This document shows, piece by piece, positions 1 to 8,950 of a DNA stretch of 37,568 nucleotides. The notes under the pieces are model-generated. The model was not told the DNA's origin, did not search any database, and worked only from the letters and a program-made list of their open reading frames with translations. This stretch comes from Pseudomonas putida W15Oct28 (GTDB lineage Bacteria; Pseudomonadota; Gammaproteobacteria; Pseudomonadales; Pseudomonadaceae), in assembly GCF_000708715.2 (NCBI RefSeq), contig NZ_JENB01000050.1, positions 1-37,568 of the forward strand. Direction: 5' to 3'. Within the stretch, counting starts at the first letter, position 1; every line of letters begins with the position of its first letter. A program made the translations under genes and the position numbers.

Positions 1-3000
1 ACCCCGGTCAGCACTCAGGTCACTGACGAGCCAGGTACCCCGGGCAACCCAGGCGGCAACAACGAAGGCGATCTGGTCAAAGTCACCATCACGGCCGACC
101 AGACCTCGGTGGCGGAAAACGTCAAACCGACCTTCACGGTGCACGTGAACCAGCCGCTGGACCACGATCTGGTCGTGACCCTGAGCAACAACGCCCAGGT
201 CACCATCAAGGCTGGCGACACCAGCGCGCCATACGAGCATGCTGCACAGGGTGACGACGTCTACAAGGACGCCGGCGAAATCAGTGTTGGCATCAAGTCG
301 GCTGTGGACGCTACCGGTGCGACCTTCGAAAATCTGGAGTTGGGCGGCGCTGCGAAAGTGGACGTCACCGACACCACCGACGAAGTGATCGCGAAGCTGA
401 CCGCTACCCCTTCGGTCACTGAAGGCGGCGAGATCACTTACACCATCACGCTGACCAACAAAGACGGCCTGTTGATCAACAACCACGGCGCCCTGACCTT
501 CACGCTGAGCGACGGCAAAACCGTCATCACCGTACCGGCCAACGGCACCAGCGGTTCGATCACCGTCACCGCTCCGGACAACGTATACGTCGGTGCCAAC
601 CCAGCGGTGGTCAACGCCATCGCGACCGTTGCAGGCGCTGATGTCGACAAGTTCGAGAAGCTGACCCTGGATAAAACCGAGGTCAAGACTACTGTCACCG
701 ACGAGCCAGGCACTCCGGGCAACCCAGGCGGCAACAACGAAGGCGACCTGGTCAAGGTCACCATCACGGCTGATCAGACCTCGGTGGCCGAGAACGTCAA
801 ACCGACCTTCACTGTGCACATCAACCAGCCACTGGACCACGATCTGGTCGTGACCCTGAGCAACAATGCCCAGGTCACCATCAAGGCCGGCGACACCAGC
901 GCGCCGTACGAGCACGCTGCACAAGGCGATGACGTCTACAAAGACGCTGGCGAGATCAGCCTGGGCATCAAGTCCGCTGTGGACGTTGACGGCCGTACCT
1001 TCGAGAACCTGGAGCTGGGCGGCGCTGCGAAAGTAGACGTCACCGACACCACCGATGAAGTGATCGCGAAGCTGACCGCTACACCTTCGGTTACCGAAGG
1101 CGGCGAGATCACCTACACCATCACGCTGACCAACAAAGACGGTCTGCTGATCAACAACCACGGTGCATTGACCTTCACGCTGAGCGACGGCAAAACCGTC
1201 ATCACCGTACCGGCCAATGGCACCAGCGGTTCGATCACTGTCACCGCACCGGACAACGTCTACGTCGGCAGCAACCCAGCGGTGGTCAACGCCATCGCGA
1301 CCGTTGCAGGCGCTGACGTCGACAAGTTCGAGAAGTTGACCCTGGATAAAACCCCGGTCAGCACTCAGGTCACTGATGAGCCAGGTACTCCGGGCAACCC
1401 AGGCGGCAACAACGAGGGCGACTTGGTCAAAGTCACCATCACGGCTGACCAGACCTCGGTAGCCGAGAACGTCAAACCGACGTTCACCGTGCACATCAAC
1501 CAGCCACTGGACCACGATCTGGTCGTGACCCTGAGCAACAATGCTCAAGTCACCATCAAGGCCGGCGACACCAGCGCGCCGTACGAGCATGCGGCACAAG
1601 GCGACGACGTCTACAAAGACGCTGGCGAAATCAGCCTGGGCATCAAGTCGGCAGCCGATATCGACGGCCGTACCTTCGAGAACCTGGAGTTGGGCGGCTC
1701 GGCCAAGGTCGATGTGACCGACACCACCGATGAAGTGATCGCGAAGCTGACCGCTACCCCTTCGGTCACCGAAGGTGGCGAGATCACCTACACCATCACC
1801 CTGACCAACAAAGACGGTCTGCTGATCAACAACCATGGCGCCCTGACCTTCACGCTGAGCGACGGTAAAACCGTCATCACCGTACCGGCCAATGGCACCA
1901 GCGGCTCGATCACAGTCACCGCTCCGGACAACGTCTACGTTGGCAGCAACCCAGCAGTGGTCAACGCCATCGCGACCGTTGCGGGCGCTGACGTCGACAA
2001 GTTCGAGAAGCTGACCCTGGATAAAACCCCGGTCAGCACTCAGGTCACTGACGAGCCAGGTACCCCGGGCAACCCAGGCGGCAACAACGAAGGCGATCTG
2101 GTCAAAGTCACCATCACGGCCGACCAGACCTCGGTGGCGGAAAACGTCAAACCGACCTTCACGGTACTGACCGCCACCCCTTCGGTCACCGAAGGCGGCG
2201 AAATCACCTACACCATCACCCTGACCAACAAAGACGGTCTGCTGATCAACAACCACGGCGCCCTGACCTTCACGCTGAGCGACGGCAAAACCGTCATCAC
2301 CGTACCGGCCAATGGCACCAGCGGCTCGATCACTGTGACTGCTCCGGACAACGTCTACGTCGGCAGCAACCCTGCAGTGGTCAACGCCATCGCGACCGTT
2401 GCAGGCGCTGACGTCGACAAGTTCGAGAAGTTGACCCTGGATAAAACCCCGGTCAGCACCACCGTTACTGACGAGCCAGGCACTCCGGGCAACCCAGGCG
2501 GCAACAACGAAGGTGACTTGGTCAAAGTCACCATCACCGCCGACCAGACCTCGGTGGCCGAGAACGTCAAACCGACCTTCACCGTGCACATCAACACCGC
2601 CCTGGCCAACGACCTGGTCGTGACCCTGAGCAACAACGCCCAGGTCACCATCAAGGCCGGCCAGACCAGCGCGCCGTACGAGCACGCTGCACAAGGCGAC
2701 GACGTCTACAAAGACGCCGGTGAAATCAGCCTGGGTATCAAGTCGGCAGCCGACATCGGCGGCCGTACCTTCGAAAACCTGCAGCTGGGCGACGCGGCGA
2801 AGGTCAATGTCACCGACACCAACGACGAAGTCATCGCGAAACTGACGGCGACCTCGTCGGTCACCGAAGGCGGCGTGATCACCTACACCGTGACCCTTAC
2901 CAACAAAGACGGCCTGCCAATCGACAAGCACGGTGCGCTGACCTTTACCCTGGACGATGGCAAAACCACCATCACCATCCCGGCTAACGGTACAACCGGC

Positions 3001-3792
3001 ACTGCTACGGTCACTGCTCCGGACAACGTCTACACCGGCACCAACGCGCCGGTAGTCAAGGCTATCCAGTCGGTGACTGGCGCTGACGTCGGCAAGTTCG
3101 AGCAACTGACCCTGGACAAGACCCCGGTCAGCACCGCGGTCACCGACGAGCCAGGTTCGGGCACTCCGGGCACCGGCAACCAGGGCGACCTGGTGCTGGT
3201 CACCATCACCGCCGACCAGACCTCGGTGGCCGAGAACGTCAAACCGACCTTCACCGTGCACATCAACACCGCCCTGGCCAATGACCTGGTCGTGACCCTG
3301 AGCAACAACGCCCAGGTCACCATCAAAGCCGGCCAGACCAGCGCGCCGTACGAGCACGCTGCACAAGGTGACGACGTCTACAAAGATGCCGGTGAAATCA
3401 GCCTGGGCATCAAGTCGGCAGCCGATATCGGCGGCCGTACCTTCGAGAACCTGCAGCTGGGCGACGCGGCGAAGGTCAACGTCACCGACACCAACGACGA
3501 AGTCATCGCGAAACTGACTGCGACCTCGTCGGTCACCGAAGGCGGCGTTATCACCTACACCGTGACGCTGACCAACAAGGACGGCCTGCCGATCAACAAC
3601 CACTCGGCGCTGACCTTCACGCTGAACGATGGCAAGACCACCATCACCGTGCCGGCCAACGGCACCGTGGGTACTGCCACCGTGACTGCCCCGGACAACG
3701 TCTATGTCGGTGCGAACGACCCTGTGATCAAGTCGATCGCTTCGGTCAGCGGCACTGATGTTGGCAAGTTCGAGCAACTGACCCTGGACAAG
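1..3792 (+). repeat. Six tandem LapA repeat units (~675 bp each)
   Basis: Units begin at 1, 676, 1351, 2026, 2446 and 3121, each at a Thr codon of the T-x-V-x-T-x-VTDEPG linker. Lengths are 675, 675, 675, 420, 675 and 672 bp. Each full unit holds two related beta-sandwich halves: one with TSVAENVKPTFTV and one with PSVTEGGEITYTI. Units 1-4 share the PLDHDLVV form and the linker GTPGNPGGNNEGD. Units 5-6 form a second subtype, with HINTALANDLVV, GLPIxxH and (from unit 6) the linker GSGTPGTGNQGD. Such repeats extend the adhesin from the cell surface and often recombine. Confidence 0.95.
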
Positions 3793-6700
3793 ACCTCGGT
3801 CAGCACCACCGTGACCGACGAGCCAGGCTCTGGTACCCCAGGCACCGGCAACCAAGGTGACGTCACCACGGTCGGCATCACCGGCACCACTTCGCTGACC
3901 GAGGGCGAAACCGGCCAGTACACGCTGACCCTGAGCAACGCCTCCAAGGCCGAAGTCACCATCACCCTGAGCTACAGCGGCACCGCCAAAAACGGTGAGG
4001 ACTTCAACGGTGTCACCACCGTGAAGATCCCGGCCAATAGCACAGGTACGACGTTCAACATCGCGACCATCGACGACAAGCTGGTCGAAGGTACCGAGAA
4101 CTTCGTGGTGAAAATCGAAACTGCCACCGGTGGCAACTTCGAGAACCTGCAGGTCGACAGCAGCAAGTCGAGCGTAACTACCACCATCCTCGACAACGAC
4201 CACCTGCCGGTTTCGCCTGGCGGCGCGGTATTTGGCGTGGAAGACACCGACTACGTGTTCGCCTGGGGTGATTTCAAAGTCACCGATGCCGATGGCAACA
4301 CCGGTCTGTCGGTGACCATTACCTCGATCCCTGGCGCCGGCAGCCTGCAATTCTTCAACGGTACTGCATGGGTGAATGTGACCGTTGGCCAAGTGGTCAG
4401 CCAGGCTGACATCACTGCCAATAAACTGAAGTTCGTCCCGTCCCTCAACGAGTCGGGTTCGGACAACTACGGTGGCAATGGCGTCGGTAACCAGAAGGCC
4501 GACTACGCGCAGTTCAAGTTCAAGCCGAACGATGGCACCAACCTGGGCAGCGAAGTGACCATGAAGGTCGATATCAGCCCGGTTGCCGACAAGCCAACCC
4601 TGAGCTTCGGCAGCGCCGATATCGACTCCAAAGGCCTGACCAAGGAAGTCTGGACGACCCTGAAAAACCTGGGTACCGGCGGTAACGGCATTACCGGTGA
4701 AGAGCTGAAGACAGTATTTGCCAACTCTGGCAACGCCAACTCCAGCAGCACCACCAACAACGTGCAGTCCGATGCAAGCGTTGCAGGTGGCAGCGGCTCG
4801 AAAACGTCGGGCCTGATCTACCTGGAAGCCGGCAAAACCTACACCTTCAGCGGTATTGCTGACGACAGCTTCGTGGTCACCATTGGTGGCAAGACTGTGG
4901 TCACCGCCACCTGGGGTGCCGGTGGCCAGGTTTCGGGCACCTTCACCCCGAATACCAGCGGCTACTACCCGATCGAGGTCTACCACGCCAACCAGTCCGG
5001 TCCAGGCAGCTACGACCTGAACATCCAGGTAGGCTCGGGTGCTGTCACTGACCTGAGCAGCTCGAACGTCAAGATGTATCAGAACGTGACCGAGATGGCC
5101 AACGCTGGCCTGGGCGTGTCCGACCTGCACACCGTGAATGGTCAGAGCTACTACGACGGCTACAAGCTGAACGAAGGGCCGGAAGGTGGCTCGGTGAAAC
5201 TGGTCGGTATTACCACTGCCCTGACCGACACCGACGGTTCCGAAACCCTGAACGTGTCCCTCAGCGGCATTCCGAAAGGCACTGTACTCAGTGATGGTGC
5301 AGGCCATACGGTCACCGTAGGCAGCACTCCGGTGGATGTGACCGGCTGGAAACTCAGCGGCCTGACCCTGACTCCGCCGGCCTATTACAAAGGCTCGTTC
5401 GACATCACTGTCACCTCGACTGCCACCGAAAGCCTGGGCGGTTCGGCCATCACCACCGGCAACATCCCGGTGACGGTGTACGCCGCAACCTACAAGGCCA
5501 GCGTGGGTACCTCGGGCAACGACACCATGACCGGCAGCGAAGGCAACGACATCATCGTCGCCGACGTGTCGGGCTTGAATGTGGTTGCTGGCAAGAACTA
5601 CAACATTGCCTTCATGGTCGATAGCTCGGGCAGCATGAGCGACGATTCGGTTGCTTCGGCCAAGGCCCAGCTGGCGTCTGTGTTCAAGACACTCCAGGCG
5701 AGCCTGGGCTCCGACACCTCCGGGACCGTGAACATCTTCTTGGTAGACTTCGACACCCAGGTCAACAAGAACGTGACGGTGAACCTGAACGATACCGATG
5801 CCCTGAGCAAGTTGCAGACGGTACTGGACTCGATGGTGGGCGGTTCTCGCTACGGCGGTGGTACCAACTACGAAGACGCCTTCAAGACCACGTCCAACTT
5901 CTTCAAGAGCACTGTGGCCTTGAGCAACTCGGGTGCGGAGAACCTCACCTACTTCATCACTGATGGCAAGCCGACTTACTACCAGAGCGGGGAAAACACC
6001 AACCCTCGCCTGTGGAGCAATGGCAAGTATCTGGATGACGTGGTCAACGTCAACAATTACAAGATTGGCGAAACCTTCAGCGCCTGGGCCGACAGTACGC
6101 ACAAGGTCGACATCAGCAGTAACGGAACCATTACCGTCTCTACCTACAGGAGTAATGGCAGGCTCGACTCGACCAAGGAGATCGGGACGATCCATGCGCA
6201 GGGTGATGGTACCTACGAGACCTCCAGCCTGGACGGTACTGGGTACGCTGACTACTGGAACTATTACTACTCGGCGGCAGGTTCCACTGCGAGCTTTACC
6301 GTACTGGGTGACAAAGCTAACGGCCTGAGCAAGGTGCAGGCGATTGGCCTGAACAGCGATGTCACGCTGAACGACCTGAAAGCGTACGATACCGCAGGCA
6401 ACCCCAAGACCAACATCGACCCGTCCGATCTGGCCAAGGCGATTCTCGGCCACTCCGAGGCGACCCTGCCAGGTGCAGACACCATCGATGGCGGCAACGG
6501 CAACGACATCATCTTCGGTGACCTGATCACCCTCAACGGTGTCGTCAGCGAGGGCTACCAGGCCCTGCAGGCGTACGTTGCGCAGAAGAGCGGCGTCGAG
6601 GCCAGTGCTGTTACCACCAGCAACGTGCATCAGTACATCACCGAGCACTACACCGAGTTCGATATCTCCGGTGCCAACGATGGCAAGGACTTCTTGTCCG

Positions 6701-7170
6701 GCGGCAATGGCAACGACATCCTCTTCGGCCAAGGTGGTGATGACACGCTCGACGGTGGCAAAGGCAACGACATCCTGCTGGGCGGTAGCGGCAAGGACAT
6801 CCTGATCGGTGGCCAGGGCGACGATATCCTGATCGGTGGCAGTGGTGCCGACACCTTCGTGTGGAAGGCTGGTGACATTGGCAACGATGTGATCAAAGAC
6901 TTCAAGGTGGCTGAAAAAGACAAGATCGACCTGAGCGATCTGCTTCAAGGCGAGAAAGGCAGCACCATCGACAATTACCTGAAACTCACCACGGTGGACG
7001 GCACGACGACGCTGCAGGTCAGCAGCGAAGGCAAGCTCAACGCTGCTGGCGGTCTGGCAAATGCCGATGTGACCATCAAGCTCGAAGGGGTGAACTGGTC
7101 CAACACCACGGTCAACTCGTTGATCAGCGGTGCTGACCCGACCATCATCATCCACAACAAAGACAGCTGA
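1..7170 (+). CDS. lapA: LapA-type giant RTX adhesin, C-terminal part (5' end outside window)
   Basis: The frame is open from base 1, so the 2389 residues seen are only the C-terminus; the ATG at 109 is internal. In the Lap system LapA is secreted by the LapEBC type I exporter, held at the outer membrane by its N-terminus and released by the protease LapG when c-di-GMP is low (family knowledge; the retention region is not in view). Modules seen: six ~225-aa repeats (1-3792), a Calx-beta-like domain (~3865-4200, motif ILDND), a cadherin/VCBS-like stretch (~4200-4600), a PA14-like beta region (~4800-5040), and one RTX nonapeptide pair (~5505-5565). A vWA domain follows (~5590-6440) with MIDAS motif DSSGS at 5620-5634. 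RTX repeats GGxGxD lie at ~6487-6530 and 6700-6858, and the type I secretion tail ends at TGA 7168-7170. The vWA domain has a long insertion (~5980-6300) before its last strand. Confidence 0.95.
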   Translation, partial: TPVSTQVTDEPGTPGNPGGNNEGDLVKVTITADQTSVAENVKPTFTVHVNQPLDHDLVVTLSNNAQVTIKAGDTSAPYEHAAQGDDVYKDAGEISVGIKSAVDATGATFENLELGGAAKVDVTDTTDEVIAKLTATPSVTEGGEITYTITLTNKDGLLINNHGALTFTLSDGKTVITVPANGTSGSITVTAPDNVYVGANPAVVNAIATVAGADVDKFEKLTLDKTEVKTTVTDEPGTPGNPGGNNEGDLVKVTITADQTSVAENVKPTFTVHINQPLDHDLVVTLSNNAQVTIKAGDTSAPYEHAAQGDDVYKDAGEISLGIKSAVDVDGRTFENLELGGAAKVDVTDTTDEVIAKLTATPSVTEGGEITYTITLTNKDGLLINNHGALTFTLSDGKTVITVPANGTSGSITVTAPDNVYVGSNPAVVNAIATVAGADVDKFEKLTLDKTPVSTQVTDEPGTPGNPGGNNEGDLVKVTITADQTSVAENVKPTFTVHINQPLDHDLVVTLSNNAQVTIKAGDTSAPYEHAAQGDDVYKDAGEISLGIKSAADIDGRTFENLELGGSAKVDVTDTTDEVIAKLTATPSVTEGGEITYTITLTNKDGLLINNHGALTFTLSDGKTVITVPANGTSGSITVTAPDNVYVGSNPAVVNAIATVAGADVDKFEKLTLDKTPVSTQVTDEPGTPGNPGGNNEGDLVKVTITADQTSVAENVKPTFTVLTATPSVTEGGEITYTITLTNKDGLLINNHGALTFTLSDGKTVITVPANGTSGSITVTAPDNVYVGSNPAVVNAIATVAGADVDKFEKLTLDKTPVSTTVTDEPGTPGNPGGNNEGDLVKVTITADQTSVAENVKPTFTVHINTALANDLVVTLSNNAQVTIKAGQTSAPYEHAAQGDDVYKDAGEISLGIKSAADIGGRTFENLQLGDAAKVNVTDTNDEVIAKLTATSSVTEGGVITYTVTLTNKDGLPIDKHGALTFTLDDGKTTITIPANGTTGTATVTAPDNVYTGTNAPVVKAIQSVTGADVGKFEQLTLDKTPVSTAVTDEPGSGTPGTGNQGDLVLVTITADQTSVAENVKPTFTVHINTALANDLVVTLSNNAQVTIKAGQTSAPYEHAAQGDDVYKDAGEISLGIKSAADIGGRTFENLQLGDAAKVNVTDTNDEVIAKLTATSSVTEGGVITYTVTLTNKDGLPINNHSALTFTLNDGKTTITVPANGTVGTATVTAPDNVYVGANDPVIKSIASVSGTDVGKFEQLTLDKTSVSTTVTDEPGSGTPGTGNQGDVTTVGITGTTSLTEGETGQYTLTLSNASKAEVTITLSYSGTAKNGEDFNGVTTVKIPANSTGTTFNIATIDDKLVEGTENFVVKIETATGGNFENLQVDSSKSSVTTTILDNDHLPVSPGGAVFGVEDTDYVFAWGDFKVTDADGNTGLSVTITSIPGAGSLQFFNGTAWVNVTVGQVVSQADITANKLKFVPSLNESGSDNYGGNGVGNQKADYAQFKFKPNDGTNLGSEVTMKVDISPVADKPTLSFGSADIDSKGLTKEVWTTLKNLGTGGNGITGEELKTVFANSGNANSSSTTNNVQSDASVAGGSGSKTSGLIYLEAGKTYTFSGIADDSFVVTIGGKTVVTATWGAGGQVSGTFTPNTSGYYPIEVYHANQSGPGSYDLNIQVGSGAVTDLSSSNVKMYQNVTEMANAGLGVSDLHTVNGQSYYDGYKLNEGPEGGSVKLVGITTALTDTDGSETLNVSLSGIPKGTVLSDGAGHTVTVGSTPVDVTGWKLSGLTLTPPAYYKGSFDITVTSTATESLGGSAITTGNIPVTVYAATYKASVGTSGNDTMTGSEGNDIIVADVSGLNVVAGKNYNIAFMVDSSGSMSDDSVASAKAQLASVFKTLQASLGSDTSGTVNIFLVDFDTQVNKNVTVNLNDTDALSKLQTVLDSMVGGSRYGGGTNYEDAFKTTSNFFKSTVALSNSGAENLTYFITDGKPTYYQSGENTNPRLWSNGKYLDDVVNVNNYKIGETFSAWADSTHKVDISSNGTITVSTYRSNGRLDSTKEIGTIHAQGDGTYETSSLDGTGYADYWNYYYSAAGSTASFTVLGDKANGLSKVQAIGLNSDVTLNDLKAYDTAGNPKTNIDPSDLAKAILGHSEATLPGADTIDGGNGNDIIFGDLITLNGVVSEGYQALQAYVAQKSGVEASAVTTSNVHQYITEHYTEFDISGANDGKDFLSGGNGNDILFGQGGDDTLDGGKGNDILLGGSGKDILIGGQGDDILIGGSGADTFVWKAGDIGNDVIKDFKVAEKDKIDLSDLLQGEKGSTIDNYLKLTTVDGTTTLQVSSEGKLNAAGGLANADVTIKLEGVNWSNTTVNSLISGADPTIIIHNKDS
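2026..2445 (+). repeat. Shortened LapA repeat unit 4 (255-nt in-frame deletion)
   Basis: This unit joins TFTV of the first half directly to LTATPSV of the second, at about 2165/2166. The 85 residues from HINQPLDHD to TTDEVIAK are missing. Its first 140 nt (2026-2165) are identical to bases 1-140 of the window. The frame is kept. It may be a real recombination product or an assembly collapse between near-identical repeats. Confidence 0.9.
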
Positions 7171-7179
7171 TGCGCTAGC

Positions 7180-7196
7180 GGGCTGCTCTGCAGCCC
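7180..7196 (+). terminator. Short hairpin after lapA
   Basis: A perfect 7-bp stem, GGGCTGC / GCAGCCC, with loop TCT lies 9 bp after the lapA stop. No T-tract follows, so it is only a weak terminator candidate. The REP pair just downstream may help end transcription. Confidence 0.45.
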
Positions 7197-7227
7197 AATC
7201 GCCCATCACTGGCTGACACTGGTCCGT

Positions 7228-7344
7228 TGTAGGAGCGGCCTTGTGTCGCGATCGGGCCGCGCAGCGGCCCCACGGTTTCAGCAGCAATGCCGAGATCGCC
7301 GGGGCCGCTGTGCGGCCCGATCGCGACACAAGGCCGCTCCTACA
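7228..7344. repeat. REP inverted pair (GGCCTTGTGTCGCG type)
   Basis: Two nearly perfect inverted arms of about 45 nt face each other across a spacer of about 25 nt. The left arm starts TGTAGGAGCGGCCTTGTGTC and the right arm ends CACAAGGCCGCTCCTACA. The same family occurs at 21607-21723 and 32093-32214. The pair fills most of the 323-bp gap between lapA and the next gene; nothing else recognisable is in that gap. Confidence 0.9.
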
Positions 7345-7493
7345 GGGATCGCGTTAGGCAGGCAGGGCCATTACCGGCTCTTTCCCGCAACCCCCACCAC
7401 AGCGCATACTCTTGCGCCGGGCCTGCGCGCCCGGCGATCTTTGCCTATGCTGCTGTCTACCAACAAGGAATCAACGTGACGAGGGACACCGCC

Positions 7494-7835
7494 ATGTTCT
7501 ACGTGCAACGCGACGCCACCGGCCAGTTGCTGCGGGTAGAAGCAGCCGCTTTTGACCAGTTCACCGAAATGCTCCCCGCTGACCATGCCGAGATCCAGGA
7601 ATGGTTTGCCGACGACGTCGTGGAAAACAGCCTCAACCAGCTCAAGCAAAGCGACCTGGACATGATTCGCGTGCTTGAGGACCTGATCGATGTGCTGACC
7701 GCCAAAGGTGTATTCAAGATCACCGACCTGCCGCCAGGTGCCCAGGCTAAACTGCTTAACCGCTCTACGGCGCGCAAGGCGCTCAGCAGCTTGAACAACC
7801 TGATCGATGAAGAAGAGCAGGGCGGGTTGATCTGA
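7494..7835 (+). CDS. Conserved Pseudomonas small protein ('tryptophan synthase subunit beta like')
   Basis: A 113-aa acidic soluble protein starting MFYVQRDATGQLLRVEAAAF and ending EEEQGGLI. It matches my memory of a Pseudomonas-wide family that databases label 'tryptophan synthase subunit beta like protein'. That label is not supported by anything seen here: no PLP lysine and no TrpB fold length. It is predicted to be mostly helical. The chosen ATG has GAGGGA 8 nt upstream. An in-frame GTG at 7476 with AAGGAA 5 nt upstream is a real alternative that adds six residues. The frame is open further 5', but that part is REP sequence and not coding. Function unknown. Confidence 0.8.
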   Translation: MFYVQRDATGQLLRVEAAAFDQFTEMLPADHAEIQEWFADDVVENSLNQLKQSDLDMIRVLEDLIDVLTAKGVFKITDLPPGAQAKLLNRSTARKALSSLNNLIDEEEQGGLI

Positions 7836-8033
7836 TCGCAGGGCGAGTAGAACTCCGTGATATGTATATTCCTTAAAGGTATTTAAAATATCTCCCTTAT
7901 GACTTTATAGTCACTCTCACTGCGTACCCGTCGACCAATCGATGTGCCGCACGACTTGAACCCACACGGGAAAACCCCGTGCGTTTCTGATCGTTGCGCG
8001 CCGTTGAAGTCGCGCACTGCGTGGGAGTGATAA
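7836..8033 (+). promoter_or_regulatory. Probable promoter region of the dioxygenase/ABC operon
   Basis: This 198-bp gap has an AT-rich core (7858-7915), unlike its GC-rich surroundings. It contains the inverted repeat TGACT-TTAT-AGTCA at 7900-7913, a possible operator or -10 area. I cannot assign a regulator; a sulfur-starvation regulator such as CysB or Cbl would fit the genes but is inference only. Confidence 0.35.
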
Positions 8034-8933
8034 ATGTCAGCCGCCTCGAACGCCTTGTCGACCATCGACAGCGCCCAGCCGCAAGTTTTCGAAATCCGCC
8101 CGTTCTCCGGTGCCGTAGGCGCCGAGATCATCGGCCTGGACCTGGCCAAACCGGTCAACGCCAAGGATTTCGCCCGTATCCATCGCGCCCACCTCGACCA
8201 CCATGTGCTGGTGTTCCGCGACCAGCGCATCAGCCCGGAACAGCAGGTTGCCTTCAGCCGCCGCTTTGGTGAGTTGCAGATCCATGTGCTCAAGCAGTTC
8301 CTGCTTACAGGCCACCCCGAGATCCTGATCGTTTCCAACATCATCGAAAACGGCCAGAACATCGGCCTGGGTGATGCCGGCAAGTTCTGGCACTCCGACC
8401 TGTCCTACAAAACGCTGCCCAGCCTCGGTTCCATGCTGCATGCCCAGGAACTGCCCAGCGAAGGCGGCGACACGCTGTTCGCCGATATGCACAAAGCCTG
8501 GGACGCCGTACCCGACGCCCTGCGCAAAGTGGTCGAGGGCCGCAGTGCTGCCCACTCCTACACTGCCCGTTACGCCGAAACCAAATTCGAAGGCAACTGG
8601 CGCCCGAACCTGACCGCCGAGCAATTAGCGCAGGTACAGGAAGTTATCCACCCGGTGGTCCGCACCCACCCGGAAAACGGCCGCAAGGCACTGTTTGTCA
8701 GTGAAGGCTTCACCACCCGCATCGTCGGCCTGCCAGACGATGAAAGCCGCGACGTGCTGCAGCAGCTGTACGCCCTGAGCGTGCTGGAGCAGAACATCTA
8801 CCGGCACCAATGGCAGCCCCACGACCTGGTGTTCTGGGACAACCGCTCGCTGATCCATCTGGCCGCCGGCTGCCCCACACACCTGCGCCGCAAGCTGTAC
8901 CGCACCACCATCCAGGGCGACGCCCCGTTCTGA
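8034..8933 (+). CDS. TauD/TfdA-family Fe(II)/2-oxoglutarate dioxygenase
   Basis: A 299-aa enzyme of the TauD family, which hydroxylates a substrate next to a sulfonate, sulfate ester or ether while oxidising 2-oxoglutarate, so that the substrate falls apart. The iron-binding triad is visible: H120 and D122 in WHSDLSYKT, and H275 in SLIHLAAG. R286 and R290 (RKLYRTT) are spaced from H275 like the 2-oxoglutarate-binding arginines of TauD. The ATG has GGGAG about 8 nt upstream. It leads an operon with an SsuA/B/C-like importer, only 17 nt ahead of the binding-protein gene. The importer presumably brings in the substrate cleaved here. The substrate is not known: taurine, another sulfonate or an alkyl sulfate ester are candidates. 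It does not closely match my memory of AtsK. Confidence 0.9.
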   Translation: MSAASNALSTIDSAQPQVFEIRPFSGAVGAEIIGLDLAKPVNAKDFARIHRAHLDHHVLVFRDQRISPEQQVAFSRRFGELQIHVLKQFLLTGHPEILIVSNIIENGQNIGLGDAGKFWHSDLSYKTLPSLGSMLHAQELPSEGGDTLFADMHKAWDAVPDALRKVVEGRSAAHSYTARYAETKFEGNWRPNLTAEQLAQVQEVIHPVVRTHPENGRKALFVSEGFTTRIVGLPDDESRDVLQQLYALSVLEQNIYRHQWQPHDLVFWDNRSLIHLAAGCPTHLRRKLYRTTIQGDAPF

Positions 8934-8950
8934 CGACTGAGGAAATCATC

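Noticed and set aside
1..3792. Regular repeats considered as a CRISPR array
   Set aside because: Units are 420-675 bp, coding and in frame, with no short repeat/unique spacer pattern.
7476..7835. Tryptophan synthase activity for the small protein after lapA
   Set aside because: The name exists in databases as I recall, but the 113-aa protein has no PLP-binding lysine region or TrpB length.
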